64,000 nt of DNA. Source: Ophthalmolycus amberensis. Lineage: Eukaryota > Chordata > Actinopteri > Perciformes > Zoarcidae. The position numbers were made by a program, and so were the translations under genes. The stretch is from NCBI GenBank assembly GCA_024529925.1, contig JAFEUB010000846.1, positions 2,780,501 to 2,844,500 of the forward strand, read 5' to 3'. Below, in pieces: positions 13,151 to 27,000 of this stretch (position 1 is the first letter of the stretch; each line of letters opens with the position of its first letter). The notes under the pieces were generated by a model that was given only the letters and a program-made list of their open reading frames with translations, ran no database searches and was not told where the DNA came from.

Positions 13151-16100
13151 CCTGTGAATCATCCACCTTTTTTCCTGCTAGAATATATTAAAATAATCAT
13201 TTTAATTAGTCATCTAACTGATCTTTTTAATCAAATGTTTGTACAATATATCTGTTTTTGAGTTTGTACTTAGAAGGTTAAGTGTTAATTTATAACACAT
13301 TCACAAGTAAACTGGGCAGCGCTGACCCCTCCAAGAAACACACAAACACTGATACAAAAATCTGTTTTGATCTGTGCCTGAAATAAAAGAGAAAGAAAGA
13401 AACGGACATGAGGACACAATCGTTCCAAACCTCTTCCTAGAAACAAAGTACGCACAACGATTCAGGTAGGGCAGCAGTGCAGCACCATGTCCAGTCAGAA
13501 AACCTCTATTCCCACCGAGCTGCTGTAGTTTTTCTTTGTGCCTTTCCAACCCGAGGGTGTCAGCGTGCCCATCTGCCGCTGGTGCCAGAGGATATGCCAG
13601 GCAAGCAGACAAAAGCTGCCACGGGAGCAGACGGCATGGGAATAATGATTGATGAAGCCAGTTTAGATAGGTGAGAACCTCGGCCAGTATCCTCAGGAGA
13701 GGCTGGAGAAAGGCTGAGAGATCAGGGTCAAAACTGTGGCTGGATGGCCGCCAGGAGGGGAGACAAAAACTGGGTGAGAGATTGGAGAAGAACATGAGGT
13801 GGACATGACAATGATAGATTAATCTGGAATCACAAAGTTGTTTTTTGGGGGTTGTTTTTTTAACATTAAATAAGTAGTCAAAGTAGGAAGAACCTTGAAG
13901 AGAAAGGAATGAAAAAAAGACAAATGTGGTGGTTTTTATTTCTTAGGAAAGTTAGGAAATGAGTTATTTGTAGAGACAGAAGCTCTTTGTTTGTACTGTA
14001 ATGTAAGACGTTATATTAATGTCTTACAAAGGCTTCATCAATGCAACAGTACTTGTTTGGTGTCTTTTAAATCCATTTGGGCTGGGCACTAAACAACTAA
14101 CTAGCTAAGGCAACATAAAGGCAGTCTTACAGTAAGAAAACAGACTTTACTTTATCAACAGGAAGTTATTAGGACTTAACAGTCCATGGGATGCATAGTC
14201 GGAAAACCCTGAGTCATTTCATCTCTACAGCCTCTGTTCTGATCAAGCAATTATAACATAAACCAACACTGTATTATTTAGAAGGCAGGTGCAAGTGGAA
14301 GATGGAAGTAAATAAGCATCCCGCTTGAAGGAAGTCTTGCTCAGACCGATCAATAGAGATAATGTCTTTCATGTCTCTCTCACTCTCATGGTTTCACCTC
14401 CTCATTGCCAGAGTTTCATGTTCAAGAAAAAGTCAGACCGGAACTCTCCGGTTTGACTAAACCCACCTTGCTGAACTCTGAAGTATAAACTTATCTGTGA
14501 GGAGATTGTACCTGAGCTGTCTCTCCCCCACACAGAATCTACCGGCCGGGCCTTCACTCAAAACCATTCATGTGTGAGAAACTTCTCACTTGCCCTTGCA
14601 AAAGCTCTCCGCTCATTTTCTTTCCTACCAACTCAACTGTAGGTGAGTCAGCTGGCAGACCGGCGGGAGAGATGGAATGATATATGAGGAGGAAGACGGG
14701 AGTGTGGAGCAAGAGAGAGGCTATGAATGAACAACTTAAAGGTCCAGCGCTGCAGGAAAAACAGATGCAGTCAGCAAAAGAGAAAGAGAAAGAGAGAGAG
14801 AGCGAGAGAGCGAGAGAGAGCAATCAGTTTGAAAAGCAAGGAGACGGAGGCAATATAGCAAATGGATGCAGAATGGGTGTGGAGGTTCAGAGAGAAAGGG
14901 AAAGAAGTACTGCGATGGAGAGCACAACAGATATAAATCAGAAAGAGATAAGAGGGTACTGTGTCAGAGGAAGGTGTGATGGACATATAAATATACATAC
15001 AGACAGGTGTGTTTGAAAAAAAAGATACAAAAACTGACTTGTCATGTCCTCAAAAGCTCATTGGATCTGGAAAAAGAAAATGAGCTAAAAGCCATGCGAG
15101 TGTGTTTTATTCTCCTTGGTTGAATGTATCTTATTATATTTCTTGCTGATGTGCATGTATGTGTTTCTGTATGAGAGTTGTTTTTCTTTAGATTCACCTT
15201 ATCTACAATGACTTTTTATTCATTATCAATATTTTTACTTAAAATGTTAAAAGAATGTGTTATTTAGAAAGAAACCAAAACTAAATGTGCATTAGAAAAA
15301 AGCCTGTAATGTGTGTATTGTAACTGTAAAGAACTTAGAACTTTGAGCTGATGCACAATGCAATAGGAAGATAAGTGGACACAGATGGCCGAGGACAAAG
15401 ATAGCCAGATACCTTTATGAGAAATCAGTGATGAGTAACAACGTTTTGGCCAATAATGATGAAACAACCTGGGGTTCATAACATAAACAGTTCCAGGGAC
15501 AGTAAGGGACTCATGACTCACTCTCCAAACTCATTTATCTCAGACCAGCTTTATTATTCACTATGTCTACAGGTTGTAAGTACAACAATGTTTTGGTTAA
15601 GAGAGGGAGAGATAATGATCAGATTTATTCTTTGTTCTTCCTTTGTAGTAAACATTTGATACAATTTCATAATTTGTTTATGTCTCTTTCTGCCTTATTA
15701 AATAAAGTACATCATTTGTAGTCAAGGCTGCCTTGTATTATTTTTAACAGAGTTAAAGAGGTTCACAGTACCCTCTCCTCCGTGTTGTGAAGATAAAACG
15801 TGCGTGTAAGCCAAGTGCATCGATAAAGGGTCTTGTTGGTTGCTCTAAATCCCGCAAAAACAGCATTCCTCTGGCAGCAAAAGTGTAAAAGTGAGAAGTG
15901 GGCAGTCAGAGGTAGATTCAGCTACTCCCGGTCCACCGACTGCACGGTCGCTGATGTGGTGATGGGAGATCCATTGATCCAGTTAGTCATTAGACGGCCA
16001 GAAGGTCAGCCAGCCGTCTCTGACCTGCCGTTAATCACTCGCTAATTGAAGGGAAATGACTGATTTAGTTTCCTGCCATGCTCAGTGGCCCCGGCTGCCA

Positions 16101-17639
16101 GATATGACGAGCACTTCACCCACCAGGGCACATCTCATTAAGCATGTTGACTGCATGTAAAGGGCTCAGAGTCAGCCTCAGGACAGAGCGCGCGGCGGCC
16201 TACGCCAAAGGCGAGAGCGCCACCACAGAAAGGACAATCAACACGAGGGCAGTCGGTCGGAGGGGAAACGGCAATTTGCAGATTAAGTATAGTCAAATTT
16301 TCATCACTGATATTCAAATTGAGGTTTTGCATAGAATTTGTTATTGCGCCGTGTGCCATGTTGTTCAAGCAAAAGAAAGACTGAAGTGAACTAGTTTGAT
16401 TCCTTTCATTTCAAGGCTCCTTTCCTCTAAAAACAGAAATGACCCTTTGCTGTACTTCATCTTGTATTGCAATGCACCAATTACATCATCCCGTGATTTG
16501 CATTCTTTAACACATCGTAATGAGGTAGTCATGAAAATGTCACCAGGCAGAGTGCACTGTGAACAGTACATGCTATGTTCACAGATAAATAAGATGCTTA
16601 TTTCAGATTACGCCATGTCAACGCTGTTATTACCCCTCTGTCAGTGGCTCAACAATATCACGGCTCCAAACGATAACCGCTGACCGCATCACATGATCTG
16701 TAATATGACGGGGCTGAATTTCATGCAGTGGTTTTGCCTCCTTTAAAATGCAACAAGGTGCTTACTGCTGTGCCACTGAGGGGGAGATGAGGGAGAAGCT
16801 GGGAGGGGAGGGGGTTACAGATGCAATGTGGTAAATAGATAGCGACCACGGATACTTGGAAGCTCAGAAGTAATAAAGACTATGACCTTTACAGGAGATG
16901 GTTTGCATCTGGACCAACTCTCCTCTCCTCCCTTAAAAAGGACAAATGTATCAGCACTCGAAAGACAACGTGAAGGCAGAACGATTCATCACAGTCATGT
17001 TTGCTGCTCTCCTCCCCGGTCCTCGTCCTCACAGGCTGAGCAGAGGTAGCAGCCTCATCAAGAGGTGACGACAAAGCCGACAGCTTCACAACTGAACATA
17101 ACACCCTCGCTAACCCGTCACACTGCTGTCACAACCGAGGGCTGCTCCCGTCCACCTTGATATGTCAACTTTCTCCTTTATCTATACTGCAAGACATTCT
17201 GAATACAGAGAAATGGGCCCCGGGCGCAACATCACGACAACAGAATGAATCCGATTCTCACGGTTCACCGTCCACAGGGATGCTTTATATGTGGACCATT
17301 TAGCATGAATAAACTACACTGAATTAACGGGAAGAGACGACAGCGAGCTGTGCTCACACCCTGTAAATAGCAACTGTGCCAACTGGTTTCTTCTGCAAAT
17401 GAAGCCAGTGTTAACGGATTATGAATATTCAATAAGCTTCACCTTTCCCATGATAGTGCTTTGGAGGATCAAGAAACCAGGGAGGAGCAGAAGTCCATGA
17501 TGAATTCCGCAAAGGAAGGGTTAACGATCACCATCACCTTTCCGTCAGTATAACATCTCTCTGGCAAATTAGAAACACTGAACCAATTACTCTAATGAAC
17601 TGATTCCGTTCCCTTGCCGGTTTGGGCTCCGTGCTAAAG
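13151..17639. other. Intergenic, one unrecognised 164-codon open frame
   Basis: A minus-strand open frame at 13301-13795 is the longest outside huwe1, but its sequence has no motif I know and no splice context. The rest holds the GA tract and ordinary non-coding DNA. Confidence 0.5.
14777..14821. repeat. (GA)n polypurine tract
   Basis: A near-perfect GA run with occasional GC is a polypurine mirror-repeat tract that could form triplex DNA. Open frames on both strands here are repeat artefacts. Confidence 0.92.
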
Positions 17640-18727
17640 AAGCCTTTTATCATTTTGCTGTGCGAGCGCTGTAATATTGTGATTTATTCCAGAGACACTG
17701 AAGACCGCAGCAGTAAAATGTATTAGGCGGGGAGCTTTCTGGCTCATACACAAAGTAGTCATTGTCAATCAACTCCGCCGGCCTTCATTTCCTGCCCAGC
17801 TCCACAGTCACTGACGAGGACGGATAACTATTTCAGTGCACTTTGTTCACTACCAACAAGTTCTTGTTTTTAACTCTCTGTAGTTGATTTCCGCTGCCTT
17901 TAAAGTCATTCACTAAGTATGTATTTATCATATTGTAAGCTGAGGTACCATAGTAGGACAAATTCTGAATTCGACACACAGTTACTCACATGCAGACTAA
18001 CAGCTGCAGTGGCACCAAACACAAATACTTTCCAAGTCCCCCCCCTAACTTGTTCCCAGAGCATGAAATGGAAAACAGACGGACTGACTTTACTGGAAAC
18101 CAAAATGCACTGACATGGAGAAAGCGTGGCAGAGAACATCCTGTTTACTGTGTAGAGCGATGATCCCCACCCAGTGTTAAGCAAAGCCTTTTATCATTTT
18201 GCTGTGCGAGCGCTGTAATATTGTGATTTATTCCAGAGACACTGAAGACCGCAGCAGTAAAATGTATTAGGCGGGGAGCTTTCTGGCTCATACACAAAGT
18301 AGTCATTGTCAATCAACTCCGCCGGCCTTCATTTCCTGCCCAGCTCCACAGTCACTGACGAGGACGGATAACTATTTCAGTGCACTTTGTTCACTACCAA
18401 CAAGTTCTTGTTTTTAACTCTCTGTAGTTGATTTCCGCTGCCTTTAAAGTCATTCACTAAGTATGTATTTATCATATTGTAAGCTGAGGTACCATAGTAG
18501 GACAAATTCTGAATTCGACACACAGTTACTCACATGCAGACTAACAGCTGCAGTGGCACCAAACACAAATACTTTCCAAGTCCCCCCCCTAACTTGTTCC
18601 CAGAGCATGAAATGGAAAACAGACGGACTGACTTTACTGGAAACCAAAATGCACTGACATGGAGAAAGCGTGGCAGAGAACATCCTGTTTACTGTGTAGA
18701 GCGATGATCCCCACCCAGTGTTAAGCA
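17640..18727. repeat. Direct tandem duplication, two 544-bp copies without visible differences
   Basis: Copy 1 (17640-18183) and copy 2 (18184-18727) follow each other with no spacer. Every line I compared is identical, including the short open frames on both strands, which recur exactly 544 bp apart. Divergence begins immediately outside the copies. The unit is non-coding as far as I can tell. A 21-base poly-G run follows copy 2 at 18745-18765. Confidence 0.9.
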
Positions 18728-18744
18728 ACAGAATCACTGATTCT

Positions 18745-18765
18745 GGGGGGGGGGGGGGGGGGGGG
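18745..18765. repeat. Poly-G run (21 bases)
   Basis: A homopolymer of 21 G begins 17 bp after the end of the tandem duplication. Confidence 0.92.
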
Positions 18766-20939
18766 AAGAGGGCAAAAACCTGGTTGCCAATGTACTGTAA
18801 AATCAGGGCTTACTGTGGGGTCTAAAATCCCTGCATGACAGCACTGTAATTTCATTTATCACGACTCAGCACACACCGAATCAGACATGGATGATCCCCA
18901 TTCTGCACAGAGTGTGCGGGTTTGCAGTTGGGGTGGGGGGGGAGAGGTCAGAGAGGCAGCAAAGGAACACCTGCAGTAAGTGGTGGTGATGGTGGGCATT
19001 CGACTGTTGTAGCAGCTCCTCAAGTGGAACAAATTCATCACGCAAGAGCAGGGGAAAGAAGACGGATACACGGGGAACGACAGGTAAAAACTGCAGACAT
19101 GCGACGGCTTTAGTGGAGCGAAGAGAGGCAGAACAAAAAGAAGTATTATTTAACAGAGTATTGTGGCTACGTAGAGCAACAGAAAGCAATCAGCTTCAAG
19201 TCTCTGGTGACATTTTCTTCATGGAAACAAGGGCCCCCCTCCCAATCCAGTCCCCACACCCTCTCTCTACCCACTTCCACTCTTAGCCACAATAGTATTT
19301 GCCATCCCAAACCAATTACCTGGTGGATTATAAAACCCTCCAGCAGCGAGTCTACATCGATGTTGACCATAGATGCCGACTCGACCAGCTGCCCATACTG
19401 TACAGACCACATAGACGTATTAAGGGGTCGGGTTGTGAGTGTTGCAGGGTGTGGAGATTTATTTTACACGGTTACCATGAGGTGTTCTCAAATAAACTTT
19501 GGATTCAAGTCCATTTCCAAGAAGCACATGAGCATATTTAACGCACCCTTCTTTGCAAAGTGGTGGCTGGTAATCGTCTGATGATGCCGGCTGAGCTGCC
19601 AGCCTATCCAGGTCAACCTGCTCAAGTACTCAGATTTAGGATTCAGTTTTACTTCGTGGCATCACTAAATTAAAACGGTTTAATCAAAAGTGTTAGTTCT
19701 TACATAGAGATTAGAGTAGTTGTCACTAGCGTGCCAAATTTCATGAGCCAACTGACAAAGCTGACATTGACAAGAGAAAAGGGTTACAAAAATAAAAAGC
19801 AATATTAACTACAATTTCAAACCAGCTAATATCAGTTTTTACAATTAGGTATATCCCACATCCAAATATGTATGCATAATATAAATACAACAAAGTGATA
19901 CTTACAAAGGATTAGCAAATGGCGTTAAGCTTAGTAAGTCGATTGAATCCCTAAAACCGATTTGATTTTGCGGTTACAGTAAAAGGTTACCGTGTGTTCA
20001 GCTCAACGTTTGTTGTAAAGTGCTACAGATGTTTCTTGGCAACTAATTACACTAGTATTTATTAGCTAGTAATAAAGATGTTTTTCTAAAGTTGTAATTG
20101 TGCAACCAGATTGAGTAATTTACCAGTTTTAAGGTAGCTGACTTAGTGGTGAGCAGAGTTTAGAAAGGACTAACGTAGACAGACGGATTACGATTAGTTT
20201 GTGGAAAGTGATCCGGCAGCTTTTGGTCCTTTAATTTTTTTAACGGAGGTAAATCACAAGTTCAGTTTCAGTCTTCGAGTCAAAAACAAGGCAATTAATA
20301 GACTGCAGACAGGTTGACTGCATAGCAGGAAAATAGACGAGCACGATACAGGACACGAGCTGGAACCAGTTACCTATGAATCTATGTTGTTATTACGCCC
20401 GGGCTTCTCCTGCGAGGTTTCTAACCATGATAATGTTACATGAACATATACAGATGACACCCTGACAATTTTTTAAAATTCATACTAAGAAATGCAAGTC
20501 AGTTTGTCATTTGTTGTACTCAGTTCGTCAATACTGTGCGACATAATCAGAGGTACAAACAATGGTTTCAGACTAGAGGGAAACTAAGCCAGTGTCAGTA
20601 TGGGAGACGCCAACAATGCTGCTATGAGCTGCTTTTATGCGCCGACTGAGTATTTAAACATAACGGCTTCAGGATCACATCAGCCATTACACGTTGTGAC
20701 TGTACTTAACTGTTTGACTCACAGCTGGGATCAATGTCGGTGTAAACTGTGGGATGGATTTCAACCGTCACAGAATCGTTAGGGCTCACTTGATCGACTA
20801 TCAAATTACTAAACATTTCTATAGAAAACGTCTAATAATAAGATTGTACTTTGGTGTGACTACACACAATTAACACATTGAATTTTGATGAAATTAATTA
20901 ACTTCAAGTGATGATTAAAACACTGTTAAAAGAGACAAT
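18766..20939. other. Intergenic downstream of huwe1, nothing recognised
   Basis: AT-rich DNA beyond the predicted huwe1 polyadenylation site, with no coding motif or RNA gene seen. Confidence 0.55.
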
Positions 20940-21685
20940 GGACGCAATTTTATGCATTTATTCACGTAGTTATTCCACTCTGATTCAAAGGCTGAAGGCT
21001 GGGTCAGCGATTTAATAGCCAAAAATACTCTGGAATTTATGGTTAACTTTTTTTTTTTATTATCTCCTTCAGGTTCTCTCTTCATTTTTTTGTACCATCC
21101 TTCCTTAAAAATGCCACAAAACTTTGAAAAGTGCATTTTTGTGAATATCTCCAAAACTTCTCAAGTTGTTCATATACCCCCGATAGAAATGTTCCCCGTT
21201 ATCAAGGCTTGTGAGGTCACAAATTTGCAACAAGAAACAACCAACATTTTTTCCCCCAAAGGTTTTATAACCATCCTGTTCAAACAACATTCTCTTTTTT
21301 CTTTTTACACAGCCAGAGAACAAAAAAGATTAAACATAATAAACTCCCAAACCTTTTGTACAGAGAAATCAAACTAAATGAAGAAAACGTCTTATATTAG
21401 TCCATGTTTTATCCTCTGAATCCTCTCTTGCATTTGCCATTAAATTGGGAAGGACAATTGTGTCAACATGAGGCTCTGTGTTGTACGCGATGTCAATCAG
21501 TCCATTTCACTTGCTGGTTTTATATGGAATAGAAACCAGTAAGTCGAGGCCATTCAACAGGTAAGTCAGTAATGTCTATGATAGTGTGTGCGTGCGTTCA
21601 AAGGTTATCAGTGTGAATGTGTCTGGAGTAGGCAAATCTAAATCAAGTGTTTGTATGCATGTCTGTGTGTGTTACGAGTCTCAGT
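20940..21685 (-). other. huwe1: Probable huwe1 3'UTR
   Basis: Sequence downstream of the stop on the minus strand is A/T-rich and non-coding. AATAAA hexamers occur at 21056-21061 and 20957-20962 (seen as TTTATT on the plus strand), with an ATTAAA variant at about 21011-21016. The transcript probably ends within some tens of bases of one of these. The exact end is not determinable from the sequence alone. Confidence 0.5.
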
Positions 21686-24084
21686 CTAGGCCAGTCCGAA
21701 TCCCTCGGAGCATTCCTGAATGGCCAACAGCAGCATGTGTCTCAGCTTTTCATAGCTTTCATACGCTGGGAGGTCCAGCTGGTTAAAGCTGAGAGTGAAA
21801 AAGAGGGGGAAAAAAACAATGTTACAATTTCACAATTTTGTGTTCTGCCAATATTGTTCTCACTGTGTGTGCCTTGCTGTATTTACCAGGTATGAGCAGA
21901 TGGCAGGCGGTCAGTGGAGCGATCGTCACGGTGGATCTGGAACTTCTGGATGCCGTTCATGCCCTCCAGAGCAGCGAAACCCTGGAGGGGAACCTTGGAT
22001 GTGCCGGTGACAAACTGAAGGAACTTGGCCCGGTCTGCCTGGTCAAAGGACCGCAAGGCCCTCCAGAACCACTGGATCTATAGTGAAAAAAAAGGTTTTA
22101 AAAAATGAAACGCGCAAGGGAAAAGCAGCCGTTATAAATGTGTCCCAACATAGTGCTGTCTTTGTTTTATTCTGCCCTGGGGAAAATAGTTCACCTCCAC
22201 AAATAAAATGTGTCTTCATAAGTTCTACTGAGCTAGACGAGAGTACAGAATCGGCATTGAAATTAACATTGACGGAAAAAGCCTTAAATCTCTGATTTAC
22301 TGTTGTCAACTCCTAACACACCCGTAGAAGTTCTCAGAAGTGTGTAGAAGGACATTAAAATAATAATGCAGCACACGTGTTCACACATCCATACCTGGAT
22401 GGAGCTGGACTGGTATTTGTGATATTCAGTGTTGGCCTTCAGGTCATCGATGTCGATAGTGGGCAGGCCAGAGATGAGCAGCTCCAGTTCCTGCTCAGTG
22501 AAGATGGAGATCAGCCTCTTGGGGATGATCTCGTAGAATCCCTCGAGGAAGGCTGCCAGCTGCTTGCGGATTGCACCTAGAAAACAAATTATATATGTTA
22601 TGTTAACGCTGAGATCTTTCTGTAGTAAATACATTCTTTATAATGCAACTAAGATTATTTCATCAACCAATTTTTTCTTCTTCAATTAAGCAGCTGAAAA
22701 TAAACAATGTATTTGAGCAGCTGCGTATGATAAATCAGCCATCTTCCAGAAAGAAACACCTTCAGCTCTCTGCTGCATCTACAGCTCAAAGGAGTGCTGC
22801 CACCTAGTGCACCGTCCAGAATATCTTTCATACTACAGCCTGAACATTTAAAATGCCGTCGGTTTATGTGTTGTGTTTTTCTCACACACACACACACACG
22901 CACACACACACCTAACGGGAAATCAAATATTTGGTAGAAGAGCCATAATCTCACCTGTCATCTTCATCTGGCAGACCAGGTGCACATACTCTTTTTTGTT
23001 TTCCTCTGTAACCAGGATATTGGCTCCATTTGGCTTGAGGTCTCTTACTTCACACACTCCAAACTCCTGGACCTACACAGACAGAGCAGGCTTTCAGTAT
23101 GACTCATTCAGCTTAATGTTTCACTGCTAGTCACATATAATATCCATTAACAGTATTTTAAGACCATCAGATTGCAAATTACACATTTGCAGCACTTATA
23201 GTATGACGGCAAAAAGCATTTGGGATTCAACCCCTTCAGGCTCTATCCCAGTTTCATCAGTGAAGAAGATACAGCATGAAAAAACAATTTGTCACTTGAA
23301 GCTAATTAAATTGCTCAGAGAACAGACACCAACCTCTGTGCTGAATGTCAGCTCATAGCCCAGCGTGGACACATTATTCTCCAACAAGTACACCAAACCC
23401 TGGAAAAACGGGTAGTCCTCGCTCTCCATGTCTGTGTATCTGGCAAGACCACAGGAGTACATCCATATCATGTACACGTTCAAGAAAAGGTCACATTTAG
23501 TGCAGTTAGAACACGACGTAGGACAGTTAGGATACTTGGCTGTAACTGCCAGTGGCTGAAATACCTGACACTCTTGCCCAGAATGTGCTTGTAGTAGCTG
23601 CGGGTGAAGTAGCACTCCAATAACCGGTTATCATACACTGCCTTGGCCACCACACGACCCACAAACTTGAAGTAGCTGAGGTGGTTGGGGTTGCAGTGGG
23701 ATGAGGGGTTGATGGTGTAGGTGACACGGTCGCCTGGCGAAGTGCGAAACAGGGCGTACATGGCGTTGAACATCTCCCGGGAGATGATCATGTACCATTC
23801 CCTCAGCAGGCCACCAGCATCCTGGCCCTCCTCCCCTTCAAACACAATGTATCTGTAATGGAAAGAGAGCAGAGTGTGACTCCGGTTGAGTGGTTCTCAA
23901 TTGGGAGGATACGCAGGTGGATAGAGGGACAATGGAGCCTTACAGCCTATTCTTCATGTCCTCGGGGCTTTTGCGATGCAGCTCCCTGTAGGAGTCCTCA
24001 AACACGTGATCTCTCCTCACATGAACAGCCATGTCCTCCTTCCTAAGACCTTCATCCAGTCGCTCCAACTCCTGGCGGAAGTAC
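21686..24084 (-). CDS. huwe1: huwe1 exons 74-80: HECT catalytic domain and stop
   Basis: Exons are 23944-24084, 23565-23852, 23334-23439, 22955-23072, 22395-22576, 21887-22077 and 21686-21788. The N-lobe ([53 protein letters not shown]) binds E2. The C-lobe ([52 protein letters not shown]) carries the acceptor Cys in HTCFNQLDLP. The Cys codon is TG from exon 79 plus C from exon 80. The TAG stop at 21686-21688 follows EGFGLA. The domain is close to identical to mammalian HUWE1, so the enzyme should be active. Confidence 0.98.
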
Positions 24085-27000
24085 CTGCAGAGATGGCCAG
24101 AAAGTCAGTAATTGTAAAAACTTGTTTATTAGAGAGTGGAAGGTAGACGTGGAAGATAATGTCCCTTACTTCCTCTTAACGTCAAAGTCCAGGATGCGTA
24201 TGTAGTCAACCAGCACTGCAAAAGGCCCATCAGCCAAGTGAGTGGTGGACTGGCGCAGGATCTGGTTAAGCACTGTGCGGTGAGTTTCTACAAGGAAGAA
24301 CAATGAGTCCTGTTAGACACTGCAACATCAGAACAAAAGCTTTAACATTCTCCTTACTTAAATCTTTCAGGCTCACCGGCAAAGCGGAGGAACTTCTGCG
24401 TATCTGGTGGAAGGTTTGAAGAGATATGCATGGAGGATGGTTCCCTGGAGAAGAACGGGTCTAGGGATGAGGGTGTGGCAGGTGTGAGGGGTGCCGGCGA
24501 CAGCGGTGGAGGCTCATCCTTGATGTGAGAAAGCTGGCTCTCCCGGGTGTCCCTCACAGGAGGTTTGCTTTCTCGCTCCGTGGCATGGACTAGGAAGAAG
24601 GCCTCCACAGCAGGCTGGAGAACTGGGCAAACAAAGAAAACATCATTATGGGACGAAATCAGCCAACCGTACTCTTTCAACAGACAATAATACTCTTATC
24701 AAAAATCACATACAGCATAAAGAAATGCATGTCTTAAGAAGGACTCCGCGTACCCAGCACGGCATGCTGGTCATGGGACTCCTCCAGCTCCTTCAGGCAC
24801 TCCCCGAGCATGTCCCATAGCTCATCCAACAACAGCTGCTCGCTGAGCAGCGGGAGGTCTGGCAGTCTCTCCTCACTCTCCGATTGTCCGTTTCCGTCCT
24901 CATCTGACAAAGAATTTAAATATTGACTGAACCATGTACACGTGTTATGCTGTCAAATTACAGCCAAATAAAAAAACAGTTTCAGTGTTGGTGAATCAGT
25001 CTATATTCTAGAGACGGTCTATGTTAACATGACTCGAGTTATTACTGGTACTATCAGAGAAGGGTAGACACATTGTGCTCATTTACTGACAAAACAAAGA
25101 ACAGCAAATCAGCAGGTGTTTTAAATTGTCATTAACAGTAGCAAGTCCTACCCAGAGGTGCAGGGTCCTGGTCTAGAGGAGATGGCTGGTCCACATCCAT
25201 TGGAGAATCATCTCTCTGTGCAGCCTGGGCTTCTGACATCGACTGTCCTTCAGACTACAGAAAACAAACCAGGAAGGACCAGAGAGACAGAGTCACAGGG
25301 TGAACAACAGGGAGACACATGGAATAACTAGTGAGTGGCATTTGTTTATTGCTTAGAAACCATCTTGAATGATGATGCCATGCATAATGACATTTCCGTG
25401 ATCCACTGAGAGGAGGGGAACTTGAACAGAGTATGGAAGGAAGGAGGGCCAAAAGCATGAAGCCATGCCAGCCAGCAAACAGACAGAGTAAGTGGAACAG
25501 ATCAAACAGTTTGGAGCAGGCAGCACACATTCATATTTAGATCATTTCAACAGTCGAACATGTCAATGCAAAGACAAGATGCAGTCGTCTCTGGCACATC
25601 TATCTTTCTGCTAATGGAGCTGCCAGTGTTCATCATGGCAGCAGCTGTCACTGTGCATTAACCAGAGATAGCAGGCCGAATGGTGACTGCACACCGCATT
25701 GTGTTGTCACACAAAGACACAACACAATAGAAAAGGTTTAACTTTCAGCTTTCAAATGGTCTCCTACTGTCAGTGTGTGCAGTGTGTGAGTATGAGTATG
25801 CCTGCCGTCAGTGCAGCCCATGCTAACCGTGGCAGCAGCAGCCGTGCCAGCAGGGGGAGCAGCACCAGTGGGGGCATGGGGGGCCGCCACTGATGATCCG
25901 GCAGCAGCGGCGACAGCAGCAGAGGCAGATGAGGCGGTGGGTGGGGGGGCCTGTTGGAGCCGGCGTGCCCGCTGACCCTCTCTCACCATCTGGATGATGG
26001 CGTCAGCCTCGGCCTCCAGTTGACGCACCGCAGCTTGGATACTGCTGGCTGAGCCTAAACTAGTGGAGCCTGGCCAATGGGAGAGGGAGGAGAAGGTTGT
26101 CTCACTTGATACATCAGGATATTGTACGCATACAAGAAAAACTGTGTATGCAACGTCTTCTTACTTAATCGCCCCGTCTGCTTGGTTTTCTTGTTGGCGC
26201 GCCGGGTGTCCTCACGGAGCTGGATGATGACCTGCAGCACTCGCAGGAAGAACTTCTGTGTCGACGTCTTGGAGGTCAGTGAGCACATACAGGGAAGCTG
26301 GAGCTCTCGTCCCCCGAGTGTACGTTTTTGTGCAGCCACAATGACCACACTCTCTGAGCCGTCAAACCTGTGCCCCAGCCAACAAACGCATACCAGGTAA
26401 AGGAAATTGTAGTTGTGACATTTACTTTCATGCAAAACCAGATTCCTAAGGGGGCTACTCGAGCCAATTTAACTACACTTTAGGTTAAACAGAATAGGTC
26501 TACCACAGTCTCTATTGCATGCGTGTTGACAACCTAAAGTCACTGGGGGGCCCCGGCACCATCACTGGCTTACCTGCTAGACATCTTGCCCTTGAGTCTG
26601 CCTGAGAGGGAGGTATCCTCAGGAGGGGCATCCGGGGAATGTGAATCAGCTTGTGCCCGTCTCTGCTGCTCCAAGTTGTATTCTCGAAGTTCGGCCAGCA
26701 ATGTGCCTGAGAGAGAGAAAACGTTAACCAGTAAAGTTGCAGTTTACATCAACGTTTGTCTAAAATGTCCTCACGTTATTATTTTATCCTTTACGACATT
26801 TGTGTTGAGTTGTCGTAATCAGCACATGAATTTGTGAGTCATGGCCAAAAATTTTTTTTTCTTCCTCAGTCACATATATGTGATATATCATATATATTCT
26901 AAGTTGGACTAAACTGATTAGTGGACAAACGTCTGCCGGGTGCGGAGGCATAAACAATGTCTGTAAAGAGAAAACTGTATTTGCTTAAATAGGAGCAAAA

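Noticed and set aside
14554..15016. Several overlapping frames of Ser/Leu/Phe or Glu/Arg repeats
   Set aside because: Produced by the (GA)n tract.
17906..18737. Two identical minus-strand open frames of 92 and 95 codons
   Set aside because: They are the same chance frame repeated by the 544-bp duplication, with no recognised protein and no splice context.
25255..25530. Minus-strand 91-codon frame between huwe1 exons 69 and 70
   Set aside because: It lies in an intron with clear flanking splice sites, and its sequence does not match HUWE1.
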